Below the pieces are notes generated by a model that did not search any database, was not told the DNA's origin, and saw only the letters and a program-made list of their open reading frames with translations. Shown here piece after piece: positions 14,710-20,455 of a stretch of DNA of 20,455 bases. Each line of letters begins with the position of its first letter. Position 1 is the first letter of the stretch. Source of the stretch: Lachnospiraceae bacterium UBA1755. GTDB taxonomy: Bacteria; Bacillota; Clostridia; Lachnospirales; Lachnospiraceae. The position numbers were made by a program, and so were the translations under genes. The stretch covers positions 1 through 20,455 of the forward strand of contig DCHJ01000070.1 in the NCBI GenBank assembly GCA_002314805.1, written 5' to 3'.

Positions 14710-15234
14710 TCATCCCGATGCATCGGCTGCCGTCTGTATCCTCGGCAGCAGTACCTGCAGCAGCACTCCTGTGATGATCCCGCTTAACACAGCAAACACC
14801 AGCAGCAGCGGCAGGTAGTTTATCATAACGGCCGAACCTGTATACAGCATGGATATTACCAGCTGAGCTGTGTTATGCGCCGAAGCGGCAAGTACCGATA
14901 TGCCGATGTATGAGATATTGACGGAATTGATCCTGAGCATCACAGTAATCACTATCCCGCTCAATATGCCCCCTGCAAGGCTCATGCCAAATGCCGATGC
15001 ACCTCTTGTGACCAGTACAAAAACTGCCTTGATAACAATTATATATAGCGTAGCCGCTGGACCGAACCGGCACGCTGCCAGCATAGTCACCACATTGCTC
15101 AGTCCGGGCTTTGAGCCCGGCGGCATGAACGGCACCTCCGGAAGCAGTGTATTCTCAAGCGCACTCAATACTATGGCGAGCGCACCCAGTATCGCCAGCC
15201 GGGTCATTTTTGTCATATCAGTAGGTGACCGCAT
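14710..15234 (-). CDS. Gx transporter-family membrane protein
   Basis: A 174-residue hydrophobic protein of the family long labelled heptaprenyl diphosphate synthase component I and now often called Gx transporter. It shows the family pattern LENTLLPEVPFMPPGSKPGLSNVVTMLA and about five membrane segments. It is regularly found with apbE, a NusG-II protein and rnf genes in Clostridia, as here. Its function there is not established; the family is thought to relate to flavin, quinone or ion-linked membrane processes. The start at 15234 has AGGAGG about 9 bases upstream and overlaps the NusG-II gene by 17 bases. Met at 15216 is an alternative without a clear binding site. Confidence 0.85.
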   Translation of the reverse strand: MRSPTDMTKMTRLAILGALAIVLSALENTLLPEVPFMPPGSKPGLSNVVTMLAACRFGPAATLYIIVIKAVFVLVTRGASAFGMSLAGGILSGIVITVMLRINSVNISYIGISVLAASAHNTAQLVISMLYTGSAVMINYLPLLLVFAVLSGIITGVLLQVLLPRIQTAADASG

Positions 15235-15604
15235 CGATACCGCCCTCCTCTGAATTCACGTCCCTGCTCCCCTCTATATAAACACAGGTCCTGTTAGGTA
15301 CGCAGGCTGCAATGTCCCCTGCCCTCCTGAGCTTTCCCATCCTGATACAGCTATGGTCGGGGCAGTCCGCATCCACATAGGATATCGCGCCCGGCTCAAC
15401 CAGAAGTACCCCTCCATTGATCTTTATCTCATAGGGAGTCTCTGTTTTGTCCAGATCTATCCTGCCGATGATCTCTCCGTCCTCAGCAATGACAGCCATA
15501 CATCCGCCATCCCTCCTGATAAACGCAGTCACAGCCATGATGCCTGCAGCCAGCAGCACAGCTGCGATTATAACTATATCTCCCTTTTTCAGCAGTTTTC
15601 TCAA
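15218..15604 (-). CDS. NusG domain II-containing membrane-anchored protein
   Basis: A 128-residue protein with one N-terminal membrane anchor (about residues 8-28) followed by a small beta domain of the NusG domain II type. The segment DCPDHSCIRMGKL followed by CVPNR is the family's hallmark and contains a CxxxxC pair. It starts with TTG at 15604, supported by AAAGGA about 7 bases upstream; no ATG is suitably placed. These proteins accompany rnf, apbE and Gx-transporter genes in Clostridia, but their role is unknown. Despite the name it is not a transcription factor of the full NusG type. Confidence 0.87.
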   Translation of the reverse strand: MRKLLKKGDIVIIAAVLLAAGIMAVTAFIRRDGGCMAVIAEDGEIIGRIDLDKTETPYEIKINGGVLLVEPGAISYVDADCPDHSCIRMGKLRRAGDIAACVPNRTCVYIEGSRDVNSEEGGIDAVTY

Positions 15605-15624
15605 ATATCTGTCCTTTCATGCCG

Positions 15625-15810
15625 GTCTCCACTATGCTGCCGGACTGCGGCACCGGCAGTGGCCAAAGCCCCCATCCTTTCTCACAAGTCTCCGCCGCGC
15701 CGCCGGACTGCGACACTGGCAGTGGCTAAAGCTGCTCGTCTTTTCTCACAAGTCTCCGCCGCGCCGCCGGACTGCGCCGCCGGCAATGACTAAAGCTGCT
15801 CGTCCTTTCG
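15625..15810. repeat. Three-copy GC-rich tandem repeat, 63-64 bp period
   Basis: Three copies begin GTCTCC at 15625, 15688 and 15752 and fill most of the 240-bp gap between apbE and the NusG-II gene. Copies two and three are nearly identical over TCTCCGCCGCGCCGCCGGAC and over CTAAAGCTGCTCGTC. The first copy is more diverged. Each contains an inverted repeat centred on GCCGGACTGCG, best in copy one (CTGCCGG/CCGGCAG), so the transcript would carry three short hairpins. No gene of its own is visible. Confidence 0.85.
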
Positions 15811-15844
15811 TATCTCACCCGGCAGAAACCATACTGCTCAGGTC

Positions 15845-16723
15845 TTATTTGCTACCATCTCTCACAGTCAGATCTATTCCTGCCGTGGTATATATATTCA
15901 TATCTCTGCCGATAAATATTCCTTCTGCCCCGTACTTTTCGAGCAGTTCCATCCCTTCTTCAAGCCCCAGAGAAAATGCCGCGGTGCTGAGTGCATCGGA
16001 CATGAGTCCCGATCCGCATACCACCGTAACACTGGTCAGTCCTGAATTCACAGGATATCCCGTACGAGGATCAAGTATATGATGATACTTCTTACCGTTT
16101 TCTTCAAAAACATGTTCGTAGTCTCCGGATGTGGAAACTGTCTTATCCCTTACTTTGATCGTCCCTATATAATCAGATGCAGCCCCCCGGGGATCTCTTA
16201 TCGCCACGATATACTCATCCCTGCCGTCATGGGCTCCATAGCAGAGGACACTTCCCCCCACTGCTATGCAGGCTCCACCGATGCCGTTTTCTTTCAGGTA
16301 ATCCTTAAGGACATCGCAGGCATAGCCTTTGCCATATGCTCCCGGATCGATCTGCATCCTGTCATCGAGTACTGATGCTATCTCCTCCGGCGACGGGACT
16401 CTTGCATGGTCAGTACCTATCCCCCACAGCTCAGTCAGCCTTCCTATGCGATAGTCAAAGGCTCCTCCGGTCTCACTGACAAGGCCGTCAAGGTCATCCT
16501 GCGCACCCGCAGGTATCTCTGATAAGAGCTGACTCTCGCAGTCACTCAGCAGCACGGAGATCGCCTCAAGGTCTTCGTCAGAACCTCCGTAGAGTGCTGT
16601 GTTTACCACTGTATCCATAACAAACTGTGCGGAAGTGAGAGGTGCCTTACCGGAACAGCCGGTGATGAACACCACTGTCAGGAGCAGGAGGACTGCATAT
16701 GTTTTGACATGTTTATTTTTCAT
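15845..16723 (-). CDS. apbE: FAD:protein FMN transferase (flavinylation of Rnf), lipoprotein
   Basis: A 292-residue ApbE-family enzyme that moves FMN from FAD onto a threonine of target proteins, here most likely RnfG and RnfD. The N terminus is a lipoprotein signal (hydrophobic run then ITGC, lipid-bearing Cys23), so it is anchored on the outer face of the membrane. Family motifs are DPGAYGKGYACD (126-137), SGDYEHVF (199-206), HHILDPRTGYP (214-224) and the Mg-binding MSDALSTA region (241-248). An in-frame stop lies two codons upstream, which fixes the start at 16723. Its ribosome binding site is weak (GAG), and a better AAGGAG is locked in a hairpin 24 bases away. It heads the block that includes rnfCDGEAB. 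Confidence 0.94.
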   Translation of the reverse strand: MKNKHVKTYAVLLLLTVVFITGCSGKAPLTSAQFVMDTVVNTALYGGSDEDLEAISVLLSDCESQLLSEIPAGAQDDLDGLVSETGGAFDYRIGRLTELWGIGTDHARVPSPEEIASVLDDRMQIDPGAYGKGYACDVLKDYLKENGIGGACIAVGGSVLCYGAHDGRDEYIVAIRDPRGAASDYIGTIKVRDKTVSTSGDYEHVFEENGKKYHHILDPRTGYPVNSGLTSVTVVCGSGLMSDALSTAAFSLGLEEGMELLEKYGAEGIFIGRDMNIYTTAGIDLTVRDGSK

Positions 16724-16745
16724 AAATCATTCTCAATAATGAACG

Positions 16746-16884
16746 ATCTCCTTAAAGCAGGTCCGGCCGCTGCCTTGTCTGCTCTGAGGAGATTCATTTT
16801 TCGGATACGCACAACGCTTCCGTCAGCCCTATGTCCGTCAGGAGTTATTCGGGTCTCGAAAGGAGCTCTTCAATCGGCATATCC
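16746..16884 (-). ncRNA. Structured leader of the apbE-rnf block (candidate regulatory RNA)
   Basis: Between the promoter (16905-16934) and apbE lies a leader of about 175 bases. Stem one: GGATATGC (16877-16884) with GCGTATCC (16803-16810), 8 pairs including one G-U, closing a 66-base interior that contains CTGACGGA twice, 15 bases apart. Stem two: a 15-position helix between 16779-16793 and 16746-16760 with one mismatch. Its downstream arm contains AAGGAGAT, the only strong ribosome-binding-like sequence. I do not recognise a known riboswitch class, and no U tract follows. The stems are seen; a regulatory role is inferred. Confidence 0.4.
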
Positions 16885-16904
16885 TTACGGCCTTTACTCA
16901 CACT

Positions 16905-16934
16905 ATTATACAAAAAATCACTTCAATTCATCAA
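16905..16934 (-). promoter_or_regulatory. Promoter of the apbE-rnf block
   Basis: A perfect -10 box TATAAT (16905-16910) has a -35 box TTGATG (16929-16934) 18 bases upstream on the minus strand. It overlaps the 3' end of the ceramidase-like gene. Transcription should start near 16898 and run through the leader into apbE. Confidence 0.65.
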
Positions 16935-18255
16935 GCAGGGCCTTGCCTTCATCGATGAGTATCTCTGCCACACCGGCTTTGAATATGGAGCTTCTTGCTT
17001 CATAGCCGCCCTCTTCGTAGGCATCCTTCATCGGGAAGTAGCCTTCCTCACCGTTGGTCAGACATGTCGTGATCACCATATCCCAGTCCTCTGTATCCCT
17101 TATCCCTTTCCCTACTCCGTTAAACGGCTCTCCCGGTATTCCGATAAAGGCAACCGGACCGATGCGCAGTCCTGAAAGCACCAGTTCAAAGGACTCGGGG
17201 CCGTGCTCCAGACTGATCATACGCTCTGCCTCTGCCACAACAGTGGTGAGCATCATTCCACGGAAGGGTATCTCAGAGTCCTTTCCCGCACGGTGCAGTC
17301 TCTCGTATTCACAGGCACGCGGCATATCCTCCGGGGACGGCATATTTGACGGTACTGTTATTGCACGGCTTGCATAAGTAAGCCTGTCTACCTGGCGGTA
17401 AAGCACCTTGTCATATATCTGAAGCACTCCGCCTGTGATCACCCTTGCCATGAATCTTGCATGTCCGTAGCCTCTGTCCACATCGTCAAAATCATGAACC
17501 AGGTCATTGCCGTATCCTCCTGTCGGATGTACATTAACATGGTTTACATCACCCTGCGCACCGTTTACCACGATTGCCCTTGTGCCGGGAAGTGACAGTT
17601 CAAGCTGTCTTCTTGTCATGCCCGGCCAGTCTGCCGAGATCCTGCTGCCTCCGACTACATCCGGATGATCCGCAAAGTTTACAAGGATCAGAGTATCAGC
17701 ACCTTCCCTGTCAAGACGCATTACATATACATTGTCATCTATCTCTCCTATCGGTGCCACGATATCAGGATTATTCACACCCGGATTGGTCTGCACGCTG
17801 CCGTCCTTCATGCGGAACCTGCGAATAAAGGAAATGTTCGGTGCCTTTCCTATGCCCCAGCCCATCCTTGCCGGCCTGAGATCCTCCAATGCTGCTGCGG
17901 CGGCTTCCATGACCCTTGCGCCTACAAAACTTCTGTATACAGGAATACCGGGATGATCATTCCTGATACGGAGAGCACCTGATGTATGAGTATGAGTGAG
18001 AGTGATATATACTGCATCTGCCGCTATGCCCAGCTTCTCTTCCATAGCCTTCCTCCATTCGGTCATAAGCTCAGTATCATTGCCGCATACATCAAGGCTT
18101 ATGATCAGGGCCTTCTCACCGTCACAGTCAAAGGCCAGTGCGCATACCTCCAGAGGGTCCAGTACTCCCTCTGCATATCTTTCTTTGTAGTATCCGTCAA
18201 TGGGATGACCTAAAACAGGAGTGATATCAAATCTTGCATAACCTGCACTGAACAT
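16918..18255 (-). CDS. Neutral/alkaline ceramidase-like hydrolase, cytosolic
   Basis: A 445-residue protein resembling the N-terminal catalytic domain of neutral/alkaline ceramidases, zinc enzymes that cleave amide bonds of ceramides. It begins FSAGYARFDITPVLGHPIDGY, the usual AG-x-A-x-x-DITP opening. Likely zinc ligands lie in LTHTHTSGA (compare HTHSGP in the family) and NFADHPDVVGG. NGAQGDVNHVN matches the conserved QGDxxP/N region. It is shorter than true ceramidases (about 650-700 residues), lacks a signal peptide and appears to lack the C-terminal immunoglobulin-like domain. Many bacterial relatives of this length are annotated only as hypothetical or alkaline-ceramidase-like, so the substrate should be left open. 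GGAGG lies 8 bases before the ATG. Confidence 0.82.
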   Translation of the reverse strand: MFSAGYARFDITPVLGHPIDGYYKERYAEGVLDPLEVCALAFDCDGEKALIISLDVCGNDTELMTEWRKAMEEKLGIAADAVYITLTHTHTSGALRIRNDHPGIPVYRSFVGARVMEAAAAALEDLRPARMGWGIGKAPNISFIRRFRMKDGSVQTNPGVNNPDIVAPIGEIDDNVYVMRLDREGADTLILVNFADHPDVVGGSRISADWPGMTRRQLELSLPGTRAIVVNGAQGDVNHVNVHPTGGYGNDLVHDFDDVDRGYGHARFMARVITGGVLQIYDKVLYRQVDRLTYASRAITVPSNMPSPEDMPRACEYERLHRAGKDSEIPFRGMMLTTVVAEAERMISLEHGPESFELVLSGLRIGPVAFIGIPGEPFNGVGKGIRDTEDWDMVITTCLTNGEEGYFPMKDAYEEGGYEARSSIFKAGVAEILIDEGKALLDELK

Positions 18256-18314
18256 AACCGTTCCTCCATTCCACTTTTTTAATTTATCCGCAATATTTAC
18301 TCGTTATTCCTTCA

Positions 18315-18434
18315 TTTGTTACTGTATTTGTTTTCGTATTGGTTACAGTATTTGCTACCGTATTTGTTACCGTATTTGTTACCATATTTGTTTCTATATT
18401 TGTTTCTATATTTGCTTTCGTATCCGTTTCAGTG
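18315..18434. repeat. Ten-copy 12-bp tandem repeat
   Basis: Ten consecutive 12-mers, consensus TTTGTTACCGTA on the plus strand, run from 18315 to 18434 with substitutions but no indels. On the minus strand nine units read in frame as Tyr-x-Asn-Lys repeats and end at a TGA directly after the last unit, but a stop also precedes the array and there is no start codon. On the plus strand they read as hydrophobic LLPY-like units. It lies between the pseudogene and the ceramidase-like gene. Nothing else is seen in 18256-18465. Confidence 0.9.
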
Positions 18435-18465
18435 CTCAATCAGCTTGATAACCCGCCGCCGTGGA

Positions 18466-19147
18466 TCACCAGTTTATCGTTACTGCCTCATTGGCTCTCA
18501 TAAATACTTCCTTTGTACAGTCTTCTTTCCCGTAATTCCCTGCCGCATGGATAAGCACGCTGCGATCATTTGTCAGTTCATTTCATTACCTGGCGCATGC
18601 CTGCAATGGCACGCTTTGCATATATCTCTCTGCCGGTATACTTATACAGCTTTAACAAAAGGCAGGCCACCCATACCACCGTCTGGTTGCCCGACGGTGT
18701 ACAGAAGCTCCGTGAATAATCAGCCTCCCCATAATAGCTGGTAGCGATTATGCCGGTACTCTTCCATCCGATGGAATTGTAGAAGGTACCTTCGGGTATG
18801 GGATGCGCATAGCCCATCTCCATACAGCCTGAAAGCTGCTGGGACTTTTCAGCCTTTGCCGAGGAAATCCTTTTGCAGCTCAGGACGGATATATTCCTCA
18901 AGACATTTCCCCCGTGCGATCCATTTGTATGATACATATGTAAATTCCGGAAGCGGACCTTCGGAAAAGTACTGGGACTTATATTCCGCCGCATAGTCCT
19001 CTTCTGCCATGGTCAGATTTGTATGGGTGATATGGCAACATTAATTCCTACGGGTGCGCAGGCTGCTATCAGCATTATCTGCTTTGCCATACTGTCAATG
19101 CACTCATACTGCTCTTTATTGATACCTTTCTTTTCTATACGATGCAT
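18466..19147 (-). pseudogene. Frameshifted remnant of an unrecognised protein gene
   Basis: The ATG at 19147 overlaps the stop of the epimerase-like gene as TAATG, with AGGGGA about 7 bases upstream, so it was the next gene in that operon. The frame runs about 43 codons (start MHRIEKKGINKEQY) to a TGA. Protein-like sequence then continues in a second frame (ITHTNLTMAEEDY through RPELQKDF), returns to the first frame (CMEMGYAHPIPEGTF through AIAGMRQVMK, stop 18578), and shifts again for a last piece (ELTNDRSVLIHAAGNY, stop 18466). At least three frameshifts are needed. I do not recognise the family. The cleanest open piece (18578-18994) starts out of the true frame and should not be read as a gene. 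Confidence 0.7.
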
Positions 19148-20085
19148 TACAGCATCCCCTGTGACCTTGTCCACTCTATAACTTCATTCATCATGGACTC
19201 AAGCGAATACGAAGGCTCATAGCCGATGAGCTTCTTTGCCTTTGAAAGATCAAAGCTCATATGCTCCATGAAGAATGCAAAATCATTCGGAGAGATCTCA
19301 ATGTCCTTTCTCGCGAGAAGCTCTTCTGCGGGAATGTTCCTGATATTGGCAGTACAGCCTAACAGCTTTGCAGTGGCTTCCACATATCTTCGCGCAGTTA
19401 TGGCACGGACACCTGAAATGATAATGTCCTGCCCTTTGGATGTCTCGTGTTCAATGGCAAGCCTGAAGGCTCTGCCAAGATCCTTCACATGCACCATCTG
19501 CATAAGATTGGTTCCGCCGTTTGCAAGATAGATCGGAGAGCCGTCCTTTATCTCTCTGAGGAAGGTGGTGCGCCTGTCTCCAAGATTATCAATGGCATAT
19601 GCTCCCGGTCCCATGATGATAGAAGGGTGCAGAATGGTCCCCGGAAAACCCTTTTCCATGCGTCTTAAAATGACTCTGTCTGCCTCGGCCTTCCTGAACC
19701 AGCCGTCTCCAAACTGCGCACAGGTGGTAATAGGATCTGTTTCATTTCCCGGTATGGCAGCAAGCGGCGCGAAAACGCCTGTGGAACTGCACTGAAGATA
19801 ATGTCCTACTCTTCCTTCCACGCAGTCTGCAACGAATTCTGTATTCTCTGCGCTGTAATGACCTGAGATCACATCTATGATAACATCCTTCGCATATCTG
19901 CGAAGCTTTCTTCCCATGTCCTCAAGATCCTCACGGTCGCAGGTGACCATCTCTGTCCTGGATGCATCAAAGCCCTGTCTTGTTGTGCCTCTGGACATTA
20001 CGGTAATGTCATATCCATGATCCAGAAGTTCATTTACTATGGTGCTTCCCACCCATCCGGTACCACTGAGTAATAATACATGCAT
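19147..20085 (-). CDS. NAD-dependent epimerase/dehydratase-like protein, atypical active site
   Basis: A 312-residue extended short-chain dehydrogenase (SDR) fold. The dinucleotide-binding loop SGTGWVGSTI (GxGxxG type) is at residues 7-16, and HPSIIMGPGAY and MVHVKDLGRAF are typical of NAD-dependent sugar epimerases and mRNA-binding CSP41-like relatives. The catalytic Tyr-x-x-x-Lys is not evident: the usual SS-x-x-VY is SSTGVF, and the expected YxxxK region reads WFRKAEADR. The start at 20085 is preferred over 20091 because AAGGAG is 7 bases from it and only 1 from the other. Function unknown; it may be a non-catalytic or altered SDR. It has its own promoter and is coupled to the pseudogene. 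Confidence 0.85.
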   Translation of the reverse strand: MHVLLLSGTGWVGSTIVNELLDHGYDITVMSRGTTRQGFDASRTEMVTCDREDLEDMGRKLRRYAKDVIIDVISGHYSAENTEFVADCVEGRVGHYLQCSSTGVFAPLAAIPGNETDPITTCAQFGDGWFRKAEADRVILRRMEKGFPGTILHPSIIMGPGAYAIDNLGDRRTTFLREIKDGSPIYLANGGTNLMQMVHVKDLGRAFRLAIEHETSKGQDIIISGVRAITARRYVEATAKLLGCTANIRNIPAEELLARKDIEISPNDFAFFMEHMSFDLSKAKKLIGYEPSYSLESMMNEVIEWTRSQGML

Positions 20086-20126
20086 GATCATTCTCCTTTA
20101 AAGAAAGTTTATCCGTATTCATTTCC

Positions 20127-20181
20127 TGCGGATCTCTGTTTATACCGGAGACCTCCCTTTGTTTGCGATCCCTGTTTATAC
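20127..20181. repeat. Direct repeat in the leader of the epimerase-like gene (operator candidate)
   Basis: TGCGGATCTCTGTTTATAC (20127-20145) and TGCGATCCCTGTTTATAC (20164-20181) are direct repeats, one base different in length, 36-37 bases apart. Both lie between the transcription start (about 20190) and the ATG, a position that suits a repressor or a duplicated leader element. Confidence 0.5.
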
Positions 20182-20196
20182 TTCTCTGACAGCTTC

Positions 20197-20225
20197 ATTA
20201 TACAGGCAGATCCACGATCTTACAA
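20197..20225 (-). promoter_or_regulatory. Promoter of the epimerase-like gene
   Basis: A perfect -10 box TATAAT (20197-20202) has a -35 box TTGTAA (20220-20225) 17 bases upstream on the minus strand. It lies just after the trpB terminator, so this unit is transcribed separately from trp genes. The leader is about 105 bases. Confidence 0.7.
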
Positions 20226-20272
20226 AGCGGATGTCGTCTGCCAAAGATGTGAGCCTCCCGGCGCACCTATAG

Positions 20273-20310
20273 AAAAAACGCGTGCCGCAATTAAAGGCAC
20301 GCATCTTTTT
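20273..20310. terminator. Intrinsic terminator after trpB
   Basis: GCGTGCC (20280-20286) pairs with GGCACGC (20296-20302) around a 9-base loop. On the minus strand, after the trpB stop, it is followed by G and six U residues. On the plus strand it is followed by ATCTTTTT, so it is bidirectional. Confidence 0.9.
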
Positions 20311-20311
20311 A

Positions 20312-20455
20312 TCAGGCATTTCTTCCTGCCTCCATCTTCTTAAGGAACTCATCACCATAGCCATAATGCTCGACTACATAATCGAGGTCCTTATCGCCGC
20401 GGCCTGAAAGAGTCACCAGGATACTTCCTGTCCTTCCCTTTCTTGCTTCCTTCAT
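20312..20455 (-). CDS. trpB: Tryptophan synthase beta chain, C-terminal end (cut by window edge)
   Basis: The last 47 codons of a gene that enters from the right edge and stays open to it. The segment GSILVTLSGRGDKDLDYV matches the conserved C-terminal strand and SGRGDKD loop of TrpB, which closes the PLP site. The tail EHYGYGDEFLKK is lineage-specific. TrpB joins indole and serine to make tryptophan. The window edge happens to fall on an ATG codon, but the conserved motif shows that this is the end of a much longer protein. It is followed by a strong terminator, so it is probably the end of a trp transcript or the last gene but one with trpA elsewhere. Confidence 0.8.
   Translation of the reverse strand: MKEARKGRTGSILVTLSGRGDKDLDYVVEHYGYGDEFLKKMEAGRNA

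Noticed and set aside
15447..16082. Plus-strand open frame of 211 codons with repeated AAGLRHWQW-like segments
   Set aside because: The repetition only reflects the intergenic tandem repeat; the frame runs antisense to apbE and the NusG-II gene.
16724..16900. FMN, fluoride or cobalamin riboswitch upstream of apbE
   Set aside because: None of the conserved core sequences of these classes that I know are present; left as an unassigned structured leader.
18316..18744. Plus-strand open frame of 142 codons with a hydrophobic LLPY-repeat start
   Set aside because: It is the other strand of the 12-bp repeat and of the pseudogene; I found no convincing ribosome binding site, and the rest has no protein-like pattern.
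18578..18994. Independent small gene of 138 codons
   Set aside because: Its first third is an out-of-frame reading of the pseudogene's second fragment; only the C-terminal part is real protein-like sequence.

Overview
The window looks like a piece of a Clostridia chromosome, most likely a gut or rumen Lachnospiraceae. The reasons are moderate GC content, strong AGGAGG-type ribosome binding sites, Rnf subunits in the order C-D-G-E-A-B preceded by ApbE, a NusG-II-domain protein and a Gx-type membrane protein, and the metabolic genes present. Every gene I can support is on the minus strand, so the order of transcription runs from high to low coordinates. I see no tRNA, rRNA, CRISPR array, insertion sequence or phage gene.

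From right to left: (1) the C-terminal end of trpB with a strong terminator (20273-20455). (2) A small unit with its own promoter: an atypical NAD-binding epimerase-like protein, then a frameshifted pseudogene coupled to it by a TAATG overlap, a ten-copy 12-bp tandem repeat, and a cytosolic neutral-ceramidase-like hydrolase (16918-20225). (3) An apbE-rnf block (9530-16934): promoter, a long leader with strong stem-loops, the lipoprotein flavin transferase ApbE, a NusG-II protein, a Gx transporter-like protein, and RnfCDGEAB. (4) A 348-bp gap that holds a promoter, a 24-codon leader peptide containing the run YYYYFY, a 12-bp antiterminator and an intrinsic terminator. This is a classic ribosome-mediated attenuator sensing tyrosine and phenylalanine. 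(5) The genes it precedes (1038-9181): an acyl-CoA synthetase, a YczE/YitT-like membrane protein, phenylacetate-CoA ligase, a tandem ACT-domain protein, a class I aminotransferase, and IorA and IorB (indolepyruvate:ferredoxin oxidoreductase). (6) An SGNH esterase, terminators, and a promoter and start codon of a gene leaving the left edge.

The main idea is that the enzymes in (5) form a three-step route between aryl-acetates and aromatic amino acids: aryl-acetate + CoA + ATP to aryl-acetyl-CoA (ligases), reductive carboxylation to aryl-pyruvate (IorAB with reduced ferredoxin), and transamination to Phe, Tyr or Trp. The same enzymes could run the other way as a fermentative, oxidative pathway. 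An attenuator that opens when charged Tyr/Phe-tRNA is scarce argues for the assimilatory direction. The adjacent Rnf complex could supply reduced ferredoxin from NADH and the ion gradient, or consume it if the pathway runs oxidatively. Gene identities and the attenuator base pairing are seen in the sequence. Direction and physiological coupling are inference.
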